A stretch of DNA of 49,401 nt. Source: Rhodanobacter spathiphylli B39 (GTDB taxonomy: Bacteria > Pseudomonadota > Gammaproteobacteria > Xanthomonadales > Rhodanobacteraceae). This document shows positions 26,366 through 35,274 of the stretch, piece after piece (positions within the stretch are counted from its first letter, which is position 1; every line of letters begins with the position of its first letter). The stretch spans positions 1 to 49,401 of the forward strand of contig NZ_AJXT01000022.1 of the NCBI RefSeq assembly GCF_000264295.1, given 5' to 3'. The notes below the pieces were generated by a model. It was not told the origin of the DNA, ran no database searches, and saw nothing but the letters and a program-made list of their open reading frames with translations. The position numbers and the translations under genes are program-made.

Positions 26366-27436
26366 ATGGCCAAGGATCCTGCGCATGCGAACGCTCCCGA
26401 CCCGCGAATCGAAACGCGTGCGATGGGTCTGCTCCATGTCAGCGATGCGCAGCCGGGGCTGAGCCGGCGCCGGCGGGGCAAGGGTTTCAGTTACCACGAC
26501 GCGGATGGCCGGGCGGTAACCGATCGCGACGAGCTGGCGCGCATCCGCGCGCTGGCGATACCGCCGGCGTATACCCGCGTGTGGATCTGCAGCCATCCGC
26601 GCGGCCATCTGCAGGCCACCGGCTACGACGCCCGCGGGCGCAAGCAGTACCGCTACCACCCGCGCTGGCGCGAGTACCGCGACCTGGGCAAGTTCGACCG
26701 GGTCACCGCCTTCGGCAAGGCGCTGCCCGGGTTGCGCCGGCGCGTGCGGCGGGATCTGGCCCTGGACGGGCTGCCTCGCGACAAGCTGCTGGCCCTGCTG
26801 GCCCTGCTGGTGCGGCTGCTCGACGAGACCCTGATCCGCATCGGCAACGACTGCTATACCCGCGACAACCGCAGTTACGGACTCACCACCTTGCGCACGC
26901 GCCACGTGCGCGCGCAGCGCGGGCGGCTGCGCTTCGCCTTCCGGGGCAAGAGCGGGCAGGAGCGCGAGGTGGAACTGGGCGACCGGCGACTGGTGCGGAT
27001 CGTGCGCCGCGTGCAGCAACTGCCTGGGCAGCGGCTGTTCCAGTACATCGATGACGATGGCCGGCGCCAGCCGGTGGATTCGGGCATGGTCAACGACTAC
27101 CTGCATGCAGCCTGCAGCGATGGCCGGGAGCATGGATTCAGCGCCAAGGACTTCCGCACCTGGGGCGGCACCGTGCACGCGGCGCGCATCCTCGCCGGCA
27201 CGCCGCTGCCGCGCAAGGGTGGCGAGCAGGCGCGGCGCAGCGCACTGGCGAAAGCGGTCGCCGAAGTCGCGGCGATCCTGGGCAACACGCCGGCCGTGTG
27301 CCGCGGTTCCTACATCCATCCGCGCGTGCTGGAAGGCTGGCTGGACGGCAGCCTGCAGCGGGCGATCACGCCGGCCGTCGCGGCGCATCCGCGCCAGCTG
27401 GAGCAGCGGGTGCTGCGCTTCCTGCGCGCCGGTTAG
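26366..27436 (+). CDS. DNA topoisomerase IB (poxvirus type)
   Basis: 356 aa. Relaxes DNA by forming a 3'-phosphotyrosyl bond. Family signatures: FSYHDADGR, IPPAYTRVWICSHPRGHLQATGYDARGRKQYRYHP (broken here only for reading), FRGKSGQ, KDFRTWGGTVHAA and the catalytic Tyr316 in SYIHPRVLEGW. Start 26366 chosen to exclude a stretch that overlaps the ssb terminator. It opens the stress and DNA-protection part of the window; such enzymes are often found near LigD/Ku in soil bacteria. Confidence 0.92.
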   Translation: MAKDPAHANAPDPRIETRAMGLLHVSDAQPGLSRRRRGKGFSYHDADGRAVTDRDELARIRALAIPPAYTRVWICSHPRGHLQATGYDARGRKQYRYHPRWREYRDLGKFDRVTAFGKALPGLRRRVRRDLALDGLPRDKLLALLALLVRLLDETLIRIGNDCYTRDNRSYGLTTLRTRHVRAQRGRLRFAFRGKSGQEREVELGDRRLVRIVRRVQQLPGQRLFQYIDDDGRRQPVDSGMVNDYLHAACSDGREHGFSAKDFRTWGGTVHAARILAGTPLPRKGGEQARRSALAKAVAEVAAILGNTPAVCRGSYIHPRVLEGWLDGSLQRAITPAVAAHPRQLEQRVLRFLRAG

Positions 27437-27452
27437 CTGCGCTGTTGGCGGC

Positions 27453-27593
27453 TCAGGGTTGCGGGCTGGCGCTCGCCGGCGAACGGTCGTCCGGACGCGC
27501 CTCCTGGTGGGTGATGGCCAGGCAGAACCCGGCGACCAGCACCGCGATCAGGCCCAGCAACAACACGCGCAGGGCCACTCGCCGGCGGTTCAT
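27453..27593 (-). CDS. Hypothetical single-helix membrane protein
   Basis: 46 aa beginning MNRRRVALRVLLLGLIAVLV, a basic N-terminus and one strong helix, then a polar tail with Pro/Ser (RPDDRSPASASPQP). Not recognised. Convergent with the topoisomerase gene, 16 bases apart. A longer reading upstream to 27794 lacks sense. The region 27594-27903 shows no further convincing gene. Confidence 0.4.
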   Translation of the reverse strand: MNRRRVALRVLLLGLIAVLVAGFCLAITHQEARPDDRSPASASPQP

Positions 27594-27903
27594 CGCGACG
27601 CCCCGGTTCGCCGGGCCAGCCTCGCCAGGCGGCCCGTGGGCACGTGCTCGACGGATGTCGCCAGCGCGATCACGAGCGGAGCCCCGTCGGCAGTGAGATC
27701 GACATGTCGTTGTGCCCGTGCAAGTGGGGGGATGCGGCGTTTCCGCGGCATGGTCGCCGAAACGCGGAAGCACCATCGCAGGCCACCGGTGCATGGGTTG
27801 TCAACGCACCGGCGCCCGCACCGGTCACGCGTTGCTCACGGCAAGGCGACGTCGGTTGTACGGTGCGTCGAACATGCTGCGGCTTTCGATCATGGAGCAC
27901 GTC

Positions 27904-28452
27904 ATGTCTTTCAATCTCACCGGTCGCCGCATCGCCATCCTCGCCACCGACGGCTTCGAGCAGTCCGAACTGACCGAGCCGAAGCGCCTGCTGGAACAGG
28001 CCGGCGCGCAGACCGACGTGATCGCGCCGGGTGGCGCCAGCCAGATCAGGGGCTGGAGCAAGGGCGACTGGGGCGAGCAGGTGGCGGTGGACGTGGCGCT
28101 GAAAGACGCCACGCCCGAGCCGTACGACGCCATCGTGCTGCCCGGCGGCGTGATGAACCCGGACAAGCTGCGGCTGGAACCGGCCGCCATCGCCCTGATC
28201 AAGGCTTTCGACGACGCGGGCAAGCCGGTGGCGGCGATCTGCCATGGGCCGTGGACGCTGATCGACGCCGGCCTGGTCAGGAACCGCCAGGTCACCTCAT
28301 GGCCGTCGCTGCGCAAGGATCTGGAAAATGCCGGCGCGCACTGGCAGGACAGCGAAGTCGTGCGCGATGGCCAGCTGATCACCAGTCGCAAGCCCGGCGA
28401 CATCCCGGCCTTCGCCGACGCCATCATCGACGCGCTGGGCGCCACCGTGTAA
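27904..28452 (+). CDS. DJ-1/PfpI family protein (type 1 glutamine amidotransferase-like)
   Basis: 182 aa. Starts RRIAILATDGFEQSELTEP; nucleophile elbow Cys113 in AICHGPWTLIDAG with a His next to it; YDAIVLPGGVMNPDKLR is conserved. The group includes YhbO/YraA stress proteins reported to act on glycated or carbonyl-damaged targets. ATG 27904 is preceded by GGAG at 6 bases; another ATG at 27892 is less well placed. Converges on ligD with 21 bases between stops. Confidence 0.9.
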   Translation: MSFNLTGRRIAILATDGFEQSELTEPKRLLEQAGAQTDVIAPGGASQIRGWSKGDWGEQVAVDVALKDATPEPYDAIVLPGGVMNPDKLRLEPAAIALIKAFDDAGKPVAAICHGPWTLIDAGLVRNRQVTSWPSLRKDLENAGAHWQDSEVVRDGQLITSRKPGDIPAFADAIIDALGATV

Positions 28453-28473
28453 GGCCATGGACGAGGGCGGTGT

Positions 28474-31008
28474 TCAGCCGAGCTTGTCCATCACCTCGTC
28501 GAGGTTCTGCCGCAGCTCGTCGATGCCTTCCCACGGATCGCTGCGCAGGCGCGCCAGCCGCTTCGGCGCGGAATGGATGTCGAAGTCGTGGCCGCTCTTC
28601 AGCTTGCCCAGTTCGTTCCAGCGCAGCGGCATCGCCACCGGCGCGCCGGTTCGCGCGCGCAGCGAGTACGAGGCCACGCTGGTGGCGCCGCGGCTGTTGC
28701 GCAGGTAGTCGATGTAGATCAGGCCGCCCCGCCGCGCCTTGCTGGCGGTGGCGATGAACTCCAGCGGATGGGCCTGCGCCAGCGAGCTGGCGAAGGCCTG
28801 GGCGAAGCCCTTTGCCTGCGGCCACGGACAACCGGGGTTGAGCGGCACCACCACGTGCAGGCCCTTGCCGCCGGTGGTGCGCAGAAACGACGCCAGCCCC
28901 AGTTGCGCCAGCAGCTTGTGCACCAGCCGCGCGGCGGCCGCCACGCGATCCCAGGCCACGTCCTCGCCGGGGTCGAGATCGAACACTACGCGGTCGGCCT
29001 GGTCCGGCTGCGCGATGGTCGCGCCCCAGGGGTGGAACTCCAGCGCGCCGAACTGCACCAGTTCGATCACCGAATCGGCATCGCGCGGATAGATGTAGGT
29101 GGCCTGGGCGCCGGACTCTTCCTTCAGCTTCGCGCTGCCCACGTGCTTCAGTCCCCGGATCATGTGCTTCTGGAAGAAGCAGGCCTTCTCGGTGCCTTCC
29201 GGGCAACGGATCACCGAGGTGGGACGATTCACCACCCCGGGCAGGAACCAGGTCATCACGCTGGCGTAGTAGTCGGCCACTTCCTGCTTGGTGATGCCGT
29301 CCCCGGGATACACCACGCGATCGGGATGGGTGATGGTGATGTCGGCGGCCGTGGCGCGCTTGCGACGAGCGGACGCCTTCGCGGCGGGCGCGCGGTCGGA
29401 GTCGATGAGGTCGGCGGCAGTCTTGTCGGTACGCATGGTCTTCAGGCTCGGTTGGCGCAACAGGTTCTTGTTGCCGATGCCGCGGTAATACACCTCGGCC
29501 ACGGCCTTCGGCTCGACCCAGTGCGCGTCGCGCAGCAACGGATCGATCGCGGCAAGTTTCACGGTGGGTTTCCTGCGGCCCTTGTCGGCAAGCGTCTTGC
29601 CCAGTTGCCGCAGCTGTTCGTCGCTGAAGCCGGTGCCCACGCGGCCCGCGTACACCCAGCCGTCCTTCACCGACGGGTCGGGCCTGGCCAGCAGCAGGGA
29701 CCCGAAACCGTTGCGGCTGCCCTTGGGCGGCGTGTAGCCGACCACCGCGAACTCGTCGCTTTCCAGCCGCTTGATCTTCAGCCAGTCGTCGCCGCGGCCG
29801 GGCCGGTAAGCCGAATCGACGCGCTTGGAAATGATTCCCTCCAGCTGCTGTTCGGTGGCCATCCGGAACGCGCCTTCGCCGTCGCCGATCGCATGGCTGC
29901 TGAAGGCCAGGTGTTTCGGTGCGTGGGCCAGCAGCTGTTGCAGCAGCTGCTTGCGCTCCACCAGGCGCACCCGCGACAGGTTGCTGCCTTCGAGGTGAGG
30001 CAGGTCGAACAGCATGTAGACCAGCGGCAACTGCGCCTCGCCGGACAGCGTCGCCTGCAGGCCGTTGAAGTCGCTGTGCCCGCGCGGATCGAGCGCGATC
30101 AGTTCGCCGTCGAGCCGGGCGGATTGCAGGCCCAGTGATTCCAGCGCCTGCACGATGTCGGGCAGGCGATCGTTCCACGCCAGCGCATTGCGCGACCACA
30201 GCTTCACCTCGCCATCGGCGATCGCGGCAAGGATGCGGTAGCCGTCCCACTTCACCTCGTGCAGCCATTGCTCGCCCTCGGGCGGAAACTCGCGCAGGCG
30301 CGCCAGCTCGGGCTTGAAGAACTCCGTGCCCGAGGTGGCCGGGCGCGCGCCGTCCAGCGCGGCGGCGGCCCTGGCCAGGCGCAGTCGCGGCACCTTCTTC
30401 CCTTTCGGCACGGCCTTCCTGCGCGCGGTGGATTTCTTCGCGGCCGCCCGGGTGGCCGGCGTTTTCGCGGCGGCACGGGTGCTGCGGGTCATCTTCGCGT
30501 CGAGCAGGTCGTCCGCTTCCACGTCGCCGGCGAACGCGTCTTTCGCCTTGATCAGGAACCACGCGGGCTGGCGCTCCTTGCGCCCGCTGCGCACCAGGTG
30601 CCAGCCGCCCTTGAGCCGCTTGCCGAACAGCTCGAAGCGCAGGTGACCCTTCAGCAACTGCGCCTCGGCGTCGCCCTCGGTGGTCCACACGCCCAGGTCG
30701 AACTGGTCGACGTGGCCCTTGCCGTAGCCGTGTTCAATGTCGCCCTCGAAACCCGCGTAGGAAATCGGGTGATCTTCCACCTCCACCGCGAGGCGTTTCA
30801 CCTCGGGGTCGTAGCTGGGTCCCTTGGGCACTGCCCAGCTCTTCAGCGTATCGCCGACTTGCAGGCGGAAATCGAAATGGCGGCGGCTGGCGTGATGCAG
30901 TTGCACCACGAAGATGGCCCGGCCGCTGGCCTTGCCCGGTGCGTTGTCGGCCGGTTCGCGCGTCTTCGAAAAATCACGCTTGCGCTGGTAATCCCGCAGG
31001 TTGCCCAT
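28474..31008 (-). CDS. ligD: Multifunctional ATP-dependent DNA ligase D (NHEJ)
   Basis: 844 aa, domain order as in Pseudomonas LigD. 1-165: 3'-phosphoesterase (LHHASRRHFDFRL, VEDHPISYAGFEGDI, YGKGHVDQFD). 170-210: Lys/Ala-rich linker. About 225-530: ligase with nucleotidyl Lys253 in EVKWDGYR, then RLDGELIAL and EGIISKR. From about 555: polymerase/primase with THPDRVVYPGDG, VVFDLDPGEDVAWD (metal Asp pair) and TTGGKGLHVVVPL. It processes and seals double-strand breaks with Ku. Stop of the next upstream gene: the SDR gene ends 12 bases before the ligD start, same strand, so they form an operon. Confidence 0.96.
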   Translation of the reverse strand: MGNLRDYQRKRDFSKTREPADNAPGKASGRAIFVVQLHHASRRHFDFRLQVGDTLKSWAVPKGPSYDPEVKRLAVEVEDHPISYAGFEGDIEHGYGKGHVDQFDLGVWTTEGDAEAQLLKGHLRFELFGKRLKGGWHLVRSGRKERQPAWFLIKAKDAFAGDVEADDLLDAKMTRSTRAAAKTPATRAAAKKSTARRKAVPKGKKVPRLRLARAAAALDGARPATSGTEFFKPELARLREFPPEGEQWLHEVKWDGYRILAAIADGEVKLWSRNALAWNDRLPDIVQALESLGLQSARLDGELIALDPRGHSDFNGLQATLSGEAQLPLVYMLFDLPHLEGSNLSRVRLVERKQLLQQLLAHAPKHLAFSSHAIGDGEGAFRMATEQQLEGIISKRVDSAYRPGRGDDWLKIKRLESDEFAVVGYTPPKGSRNGFGSLLLARPDPSVKDGWVYAGRVGTGFSDEQLRQLGKTLADKGRRKPTVKLAAIDPLLRDAHWVEPKAVAEVYYRGIGNKNLLRQPSLKTMRTDKTAADLIDSDRAPAAKASARRKRATAADITITHPDRVVYPGDGITKQEVADYYASVMTWFLPGVVNRPTSVIRCPEGTEKACFFQKHMIRGLKHVGSAKLKEESGAQATYIYPRDADSVIELVQFGALEFHPWGATIAQPDQADRVVFDLDPGEDVAWDRVAAAARLVHKLLAQLGLASFLRTTGGKGLHVVVPLNPGCPWPQAKGFAQAFASSLAQAHPLEFIATASKARRGGLIYIDYLRNSRGATSVASYSLRARTGAPVAMPLRWNELGKLKSGHDFDIHSAPKRLARLRSDPWEGIDELRQNLDEVMDKLG

Positions 31009-31020
31009 GATCGCTCCGGG

Positions 31021-32028
31021 TCAGCTGGTCGGTCCGCCCATCACCGGCAGCACCGCGCCGGAGATGTAGCTGGCGCACGAGGGCGCGGCGAGGAACACGT
31101 AGGCGGGGGCGAGTTCCTCCGGTTGCGCGGGGCGACCCATCGCGCTGGACTTGCCGAACTCGCGCACGCGTTCGGCCGGCTGGTCGGCGGGATTCAGCGG
31201 CGTCCACACCGGCCCGGGCGCGACCGCATTCACCCGGATGCCGCGCGACACCATGTTCGCGGCCAGCGCCCTGGTGAACGCATGGATGCCGCCCTTGGTC
31301 ATCGAATAGTCGAGCAGCTTGTCGTTGCCGAACAGCCCGGTCTCCGAGCCGGTGTTGATGATCGAGCAGCCGCTGCCCAGGTGCGGCGAGGCGGCCCTGG
31401 CCATCTGGAAATAGCCGTACAGATTGGTGCGCAGGGTCTCGTCGAAATGGGCGTCGGTGATCTCCTCGATCGAATCGGCGTGTTCTTGGAAGGCGGCGTT
31501 GTTGACCAGCACGGACAGCTTGCCGAACGCTTTCACCGTCTTCGCCACCGCCTTGCGGCAGAACGCCGGGTCCCTGACGTCGCCCGGAATCAGCAGGCAA
31601 CGCTGGCCTTCGCCCTCGACGTAGTCGCGGGTTTCCTCGGCGTCGGCATGCTCGCTGAGGTAGACGATGGCCACGTCGGCGCCTTCGCGGGCGAACAGCA
31701 CGGCGACCGCGCGGCCGATGCCGGAGTCGCCGCCGGTGATCAGGGCGGACATCCCGGCCAGCTTGCCCGAGCCGGCGTAGTTGGGCGCCATGAACTGGGG
31801 GCGCGGGTCGAGATCCCGTTCGCTGCCGGGCTTCTTCTGGTGCTGCCGGGGCAGCGGGTTTGCCGGCTTCTTCGTTGCGGCTGCCGGTTTTTTCGCGGCC
31901 GCCTTGTTCGACGCCGGACTTCTGGACGCCTTCTTGCGCTGGTCGTCGCGATCGGTCGCGGCCTGGATCGCGCGCTGGCGCTCGAGCGTCGCCCTGGCCG
32001 TCTTGGCGGTGCGCCTGGTTGCTGCCAT
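31021..32028 (-). CDS. Short-chain dehydrogenase/reductase with Lys/Ala-rich N-terminal tail
   Basis: 335 aa. Residues 1-70 are low-complexity, rich in Lys, Ala, Arg and Pro (NKAAAKKPAAATKKPANP), like a histone H1 tail. Residues 85-335 are a classical SDR: cofactor motif TGGDSGIGRA at about 98-107, NNAA, Ser in IINTGSETG, YSMTKGG (Tyr and Lys), and PGPVWTPL. The SDR part is like the YhdF/GsiB-region stress oxidoreductases; substrate unknown. ATG 32028 has GGAG nine bases upstream. It precedes ligD in an operon and diverges from ku (208 bases), placing it inside the NHEJ locus. Confidence 0.88.
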   Translation of the reverse strand: MAATRRTAKTARATLERQRAIQAATDRDDQRKKASRSPASNKAAAKKPAAATKKPANPLPRQHQKKPGSERDLDPRPQFMAPNYAGSGKLAGMSALITGGDSGIGRAVAVLFAREGADVAIVYLSEHADAEETRDYVEGEGQRCLLIPGDVRDPAFCRKAVAKTVKAFGKLSVLVNNAAFQEHADSIEEITDAHFDETLRTNLYGYFQMARAASPHLGSGCSIINTGSETGLFGNDKLLDYSMTKGGIHAFTRALAANMVSRGIRVNAVAPGPVWTPLNPADQPAERVREFGKSSAMGRPAQPEELAPAYVFLAAPSCASYISGAVLPVMGGPTS

Positions 32029-32236
32029 GGTCCGGTACTCCGTTGCGTGGGGATGCAAGCCACGCTAGCGGTCGCCGCGTACGCCACAGGTGAAGCAAGG
32101 GTCAGGGCGCATTTGACAGCGTGTCCACGCCGGCCCCGCGATAGTCCGCGCACAATGCCAGAGCGTGCCGCCGTCGGCGTGAGAACGCGACGCGCCGGCG
32201 TTCTGGTCCGACCAACCCTTGCCGGAGAGCGCCCGC

Positions 32237-33193
32237 ATGGCACGTCCCATCTGGACCGGAACCCTTTCATTCGGCCTGCTCAACGTCCCCGTGTCGCTGA
32301 TGTCCGGCGAACGCAGCGTCGACCTGCATTTCCGCATGCTGGACAGCCGCAGCAACACGCCGGTGCGCTACGAGCGCGTCAATGCCGAAACCGGCGAGGA
32401 GGTGCCGTGGAAGGAGATCGTCAAGGCCTTCGAATACGCCAAGGGCAGCTACGTCGTGCTGGAGCCGGAGGACATCAAGTCCGCCGCGGCCGACGGACGC
32501 GAGGTGGTCGACGTGAAGGCCTTCGTCGAGGCCGGTTCGATCGGCCCGGAATACTTCGAGAAGCCGTACTTCCTGGTGCCGGGAAAAAAGGCGGAGAAGG
32601 GCTACGTGCTGCTGCGTGAAGTGCTCAAGCGCACCGGTCGCATCGGCATCGCGCGGGTGGTCATCCGCACCCGCGAATACCTTTCCGCGGTGATGCCGCG
32701 CGGCAACGCGCTGGTGCTGATGCTGCTGCGCTATCCGCAGGAACTGGTCGACGCGGAGGATTACAGGATTCCCGAAGGTGCCGCGTCGGAATACCGGATC
32801 TCGCCCAAGGAGATCCAGATGGCCGAACAGCTGATCGAATCGATGAGCGACGAGTGGAACCCGGCCGAGTACCGCGACGAATTCCGCGACCGCCTGCGCA
32901 AGGTGATCGAGCAGCGGATGAAGTCGAAGGGCGTGGTGACCACCGAATCGGAAGACGAAGCCGACATGCCGGAGAACGCCACCACCAACGTGGTCGACTT
33001 CATGTCGCTGCTGCAGAAGAGCCTGGCCAGCAACAAGCGCACGCCCGCCAGGAAGACCGCCGCGAAATCCGCCGGCAAAGCCGCCCGCGGCAAGGGCACG
33101 GACAAGCCGGCGGACAAGTCGACGGCAGGGAAGAAGTCCACCGCAAAGAAGGCGGCCGCCAAGAAGCGTGCCGCGACCCGCAAGGCGGGTTGA
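32237..33193 (+). CDS. ku: Ku homodimer, NHEJ DNA end-binding protein
   Basis: 318 aa. Begins MARPIWTGTLSFGLLNVPVS, the bacterial Ku signature; Ku core to about 255 (FEYAKGSYVVLEPEDI, FEKPYFLVPGKKAEKGY, YPQELVDAEDYRIPE). Residues 266-318 are a Lys/Ala/Thr tail (KKSTAKKAAAKKRAATRKAG) that in other bacteria binds DNA and helps threading or LigD contact. ATG 32237 follows GGAGAGCGCCCGC. Divergent from the SDR-ligD operon. Confidence 0.96.
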   Translation: MARPIWTGTLSFGLLNVPVSLMSGERSVDLHFRMLDSRSNTPVRYERVNAETGEEVPWKEIVKAFEYAKGSYVVLEPEDIKSAAADGREVVDVKAFVEAGSIGPEYFEKPYFLVPGKKAEKGYVLLREVLKRTGRIGIARVVIRTREYLSAVMPRGNALVLMLLRYPQELVDAEDYRIPEGAASEYRISPKEIQMAEQLIESMSDEWNPAEYRDEFRDRLRKVIEQRMKSKGVVTTESEDEADMPENATTNVVDFMSLLQKSLASNKRTPARKTAAKSAGKAARGKGTDKPADKSTAGKKSTAKKAAAKKRAATRKAG

Positions 33194-33341
33194 GCGCCGC
33201 CGCGGGCCCGCGTGGAGACTTCTGTGCGTGCCGACGAAGCGTCGGTCCATCCGGCCGGGATGCACCCCCGGCATGCACGCTCCGGCGACGGCCATCGCGG
33301 AATACTTCGGACCCTGGCCATGAGATGCATGGAGAAACACG

Positions 33342-33575
33342 ATGGGCAACACGAACCTTCCGCAGGCCGGCGCTGCGGACACCGACAACAGCAGGGATAC
33401 CCGCAGCGGAAACGCTCAGCTCACGGATCGGCAGCGGAAGGAAGGCGACACCGGTCAGGAGCTCACGCCACCGGACCGGCCGAAAGACCCGCCCGTGAAA
33501 GCGGGCCGGGACGCCGACATGTCCGCCTATACGGGTCACGCCAACACGGGTCATTCACCCTCGGATGCCACCTGA
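33342..33575 (+). CDS. Small hydrophilic hypothetical protein
   Basis: 77 aa, start MGNTNLPQAGAADTDNSRDT, end TGHSPSDAT; very polar, no hydrophobic segment, likely disordered. Strong start: GGAGAAACACG before ATG. Not recognised; similar disordered small proteins are typical of stress regions. It may be co-transcribed with ku (148 bases). Confidence 0.6.
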   Translation: MGNTNLPQAGAADTDNSRDTRSGNAQLTDRQRKEGDTGQELTPPDRPKDPPVKAGRDADMSAYTGHANTGHSPSDAT

Positions 33576-33652
33576 GCAACGCCGCCGCGCAGCGGAGCCG
33601 TCACGGCGTTGCCTTGCAGCCCGGGTGACAACGATCGAGACTGGGGCGGGCG

Positions 33653-34314
33653 TTGTCACGCTCCGATGAACGCGAACAGGACCTCCCCTGGAAGACGAAG
33701 CGCCCCCCACCCGTCATGTCAGCCGCGGACGCACCTTCGTCTACCTGCTGCCGTGCCGCCACGAGGACATTCTCAAGGTCGGCTACTCGCGCGATCCGCT
33801 GGAGCGCTTCCGCACCCTGCACCGGCGCTTCTTCGAGTTCTTCGATCTGGATCGCGGCCTGCTGATCGACACCGAACGCCTGCGCGAGGCCCGCCAGGTC
33901 GAGCGCCTGTTCATCACCACGTTCGCCGCACAGCGGGCGCCGGCGCCGCTGGTGGTGCGCCAGGCCGCGGCGGGGCATACCGAATGGTTTCGCGGCATCG
34001 CGCCCGAAGCCGAGGCGCTGGCGCACCGGCTGCGCGACGAGCAGGGCTACACCTTGCACGCACCGCTGGGCACGTGGCTGCGGACACGCCTGGACGAACG
34101 CGCCGAAGCACTGTTCGGCTGGTCCGCGCGGATGCTCGATGCGCTGGAGTACGCCTACTTCAACGCGCCGGCCATGGCGGCAAGCAGCCGCGGCGCCGCG
34201 GCGTTGCGCGATGCGCTGGACACCTGTGCGGCGCTCGGCATGGATCTGTCCGCGCTGGTGCCTGCCCAGGTGCTGGACTGGTATCGCAGCGCCGACTACT
34301 TCGGCTCGCGCTGA
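33653..34314 (+). CDS. GIY-YIG-like nuclease domain protein, frame disturbed near its 5' end
   Basis: The main frame (33688-34314, about 208 aa) shows a GIY-YIG-like core: TFVYLLPCRHEDILKVGYS, RDPLERFRTLHRRFFEFFD, EARQVERLFITTFAAQ, then a helical C-terminal region of unknown type. It has no ATG, GTG or TTG start after its preceding stop (33667). The frame starting at TTG 33653 (MSRSDEREQDLP) would join smoothly to LEDEAPPTRHVSRGR if one C were added in the CCCC run at 33685-33688. So either a one-base deletion (real or sequencing), or a CTG start at 33688. Overlaps the metallothionein gene tail by 19 bases, convergent. Confidence 0.6.
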
Positions 34315-34493
34315 GCCGACGGCGTCGCCTGGCCGCCCCGGCAATCGGCATGGCCGCAGTGGCAGCCCGAGGCCTGGTCGGAAGTGGGTGATTCCACCCG
34401 CTTGCGGCAGTGCTCGCTGCAATAGGCGTCACCGGCGGGAATCGCGCAGGTACAGGCGGGATGCGCGCAGCGCTGCTTTTCGGTGGTGTTCAT
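34296..34493 (-). CDS. Bacterial metallothionein
   Basis: 65 aa, Cys/His-rich: CAHPACTCAI, YCSEHC and GCHCGHADC give nine Cys and several His, the SmtA-type order. Binds Zn, Cd or Cu ions in the cytosol. ATG 34493 follows immediately on the stop of the DUF4142 gene (TGAATG), so the two are coupled. Confidence 0.92.
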   Translation of the reverse strand: MNTTEKQRCAHPACTCAIPAGDAYCSEHCRKRVESPTSDQASGCHCGHADCRGGQATPSAQREPK

Positions 34494-35171
34494 TCAGTGG
34501 CTCCCATTGGCGCCGGTCGACATCGAACCGGCCGGCGCAGGTGTGGCCGCCGTGGCGGCACCGGCGGGACGAGTGTGGTCGAAGCTGGCGTCCATGGTGG
34601 CGTGATGGCTCATCGCTTCGTCCCGGCTGGCGGACATGTCCAGCTGGTCCTGCAACTGACGCGCCAGCTCCAGGTGCGTCTTCAGCGTGGGCAGGGTGGC
34701 CTGGGCAAACGCGCGCACCTCCGGGTCCTCCGTCCGCCCGGCTTCCGTGGTGAACAGCGCGATGGCTTTCTGATGATCCCTGACCATCGCCGCGGCCCAG
34801 GCCTTGTCGAACTTCCTTGCGTCGAGCGCCTTCATGGTGCTGGCCGACTCTTGTGCTTCTTCGCCGGGCGCCGCGGGCAGGCTGACCTGCCTGGCCTGCG
34901 CCAGCGCCCGCAGCCGCTCATTGGCCCTGGTGTGGTCGTCCACGATACGTCGGGCCAGCCGTTTCACCCGGGCCTCGGAGGACTTTTCCAGCGCCAGCTG
35001 CCCCATCCCCACTTCGGCCAGGCCATCGCTGGCCGCGCTTGCCACGAACTTGCTGTCGGCGGCGTTGGCCACCAGCGGGGCCCTGTCGTGGCCGGACTGT
35101 GCACAGGCGGCGAAGGCAAGGCCGGACAGCAGCAGGCCAGCCGCCGCTCGCATCAAGGGTCGCATCGACAT
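34494..35171 (-). CDS. DUF4142 secreted protein
   Basis: 225 aa. N-terminus MSMRPLMRAAAGLLLSGLAF followed by AACAQ, so signal peptide, possibly lipoprotein (Cys at the LAFAAC site). DUF4142 helical bundle: SKFVASAASDGLAEVGMGQLA, VKRLARRIVDDHTRANERL, WAAAMVRDHQKAIALF, FAQATLPTLKTHLELARQL. Function unknown; the fold is ferritin-like by family knowledge. ATG at 35171 chosen because the signal peptide starts there. Coupled to metallothionein. Confidence 0.9.
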   Translation of the reverse strand: MSMRPLMRAAAGLLLSGLAFAACAQSGHDRAPLVANAADSKFVASAASDGLAEVGMGQLALEKSSEARVKRLARRIVDDHTRANERLRALAQARQVSLPAAPGEEAQESASTMKALDARKFDKAWAAAMVRDHQKAIALFTTEAGRTEDPEVRAFAQATLPTLKTHLELARQLQDQLDMSASRDEAMSHHATMDASFDHTRPAGAATAATPAPAGSMSTGANGSH

Positions 35172-35274
35172 GATGGTTGTTCTCTGTGGCCGGGGAGCGC
35201 TGATGAAACCGCGCGCCACGGGAAGCGCGCGTGATGCCTGCGTGCAATGAGGATGACGACGCTCGGCGGCTGCC

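Noticed and set aside
32113..32145. TTGACA at 32113 as the ku promoter
   Set aside because: No acceptable -10 box at 16-18 bases; only GATAGT at 21 bases, so not listed.
30259..32619. A 786-codon open frame on the plus strand opposite ligD and the SDR gene
   Set aside because: Antisense shadow in high-GC DNA; ligD and SDR motifs on the other strand are complete.
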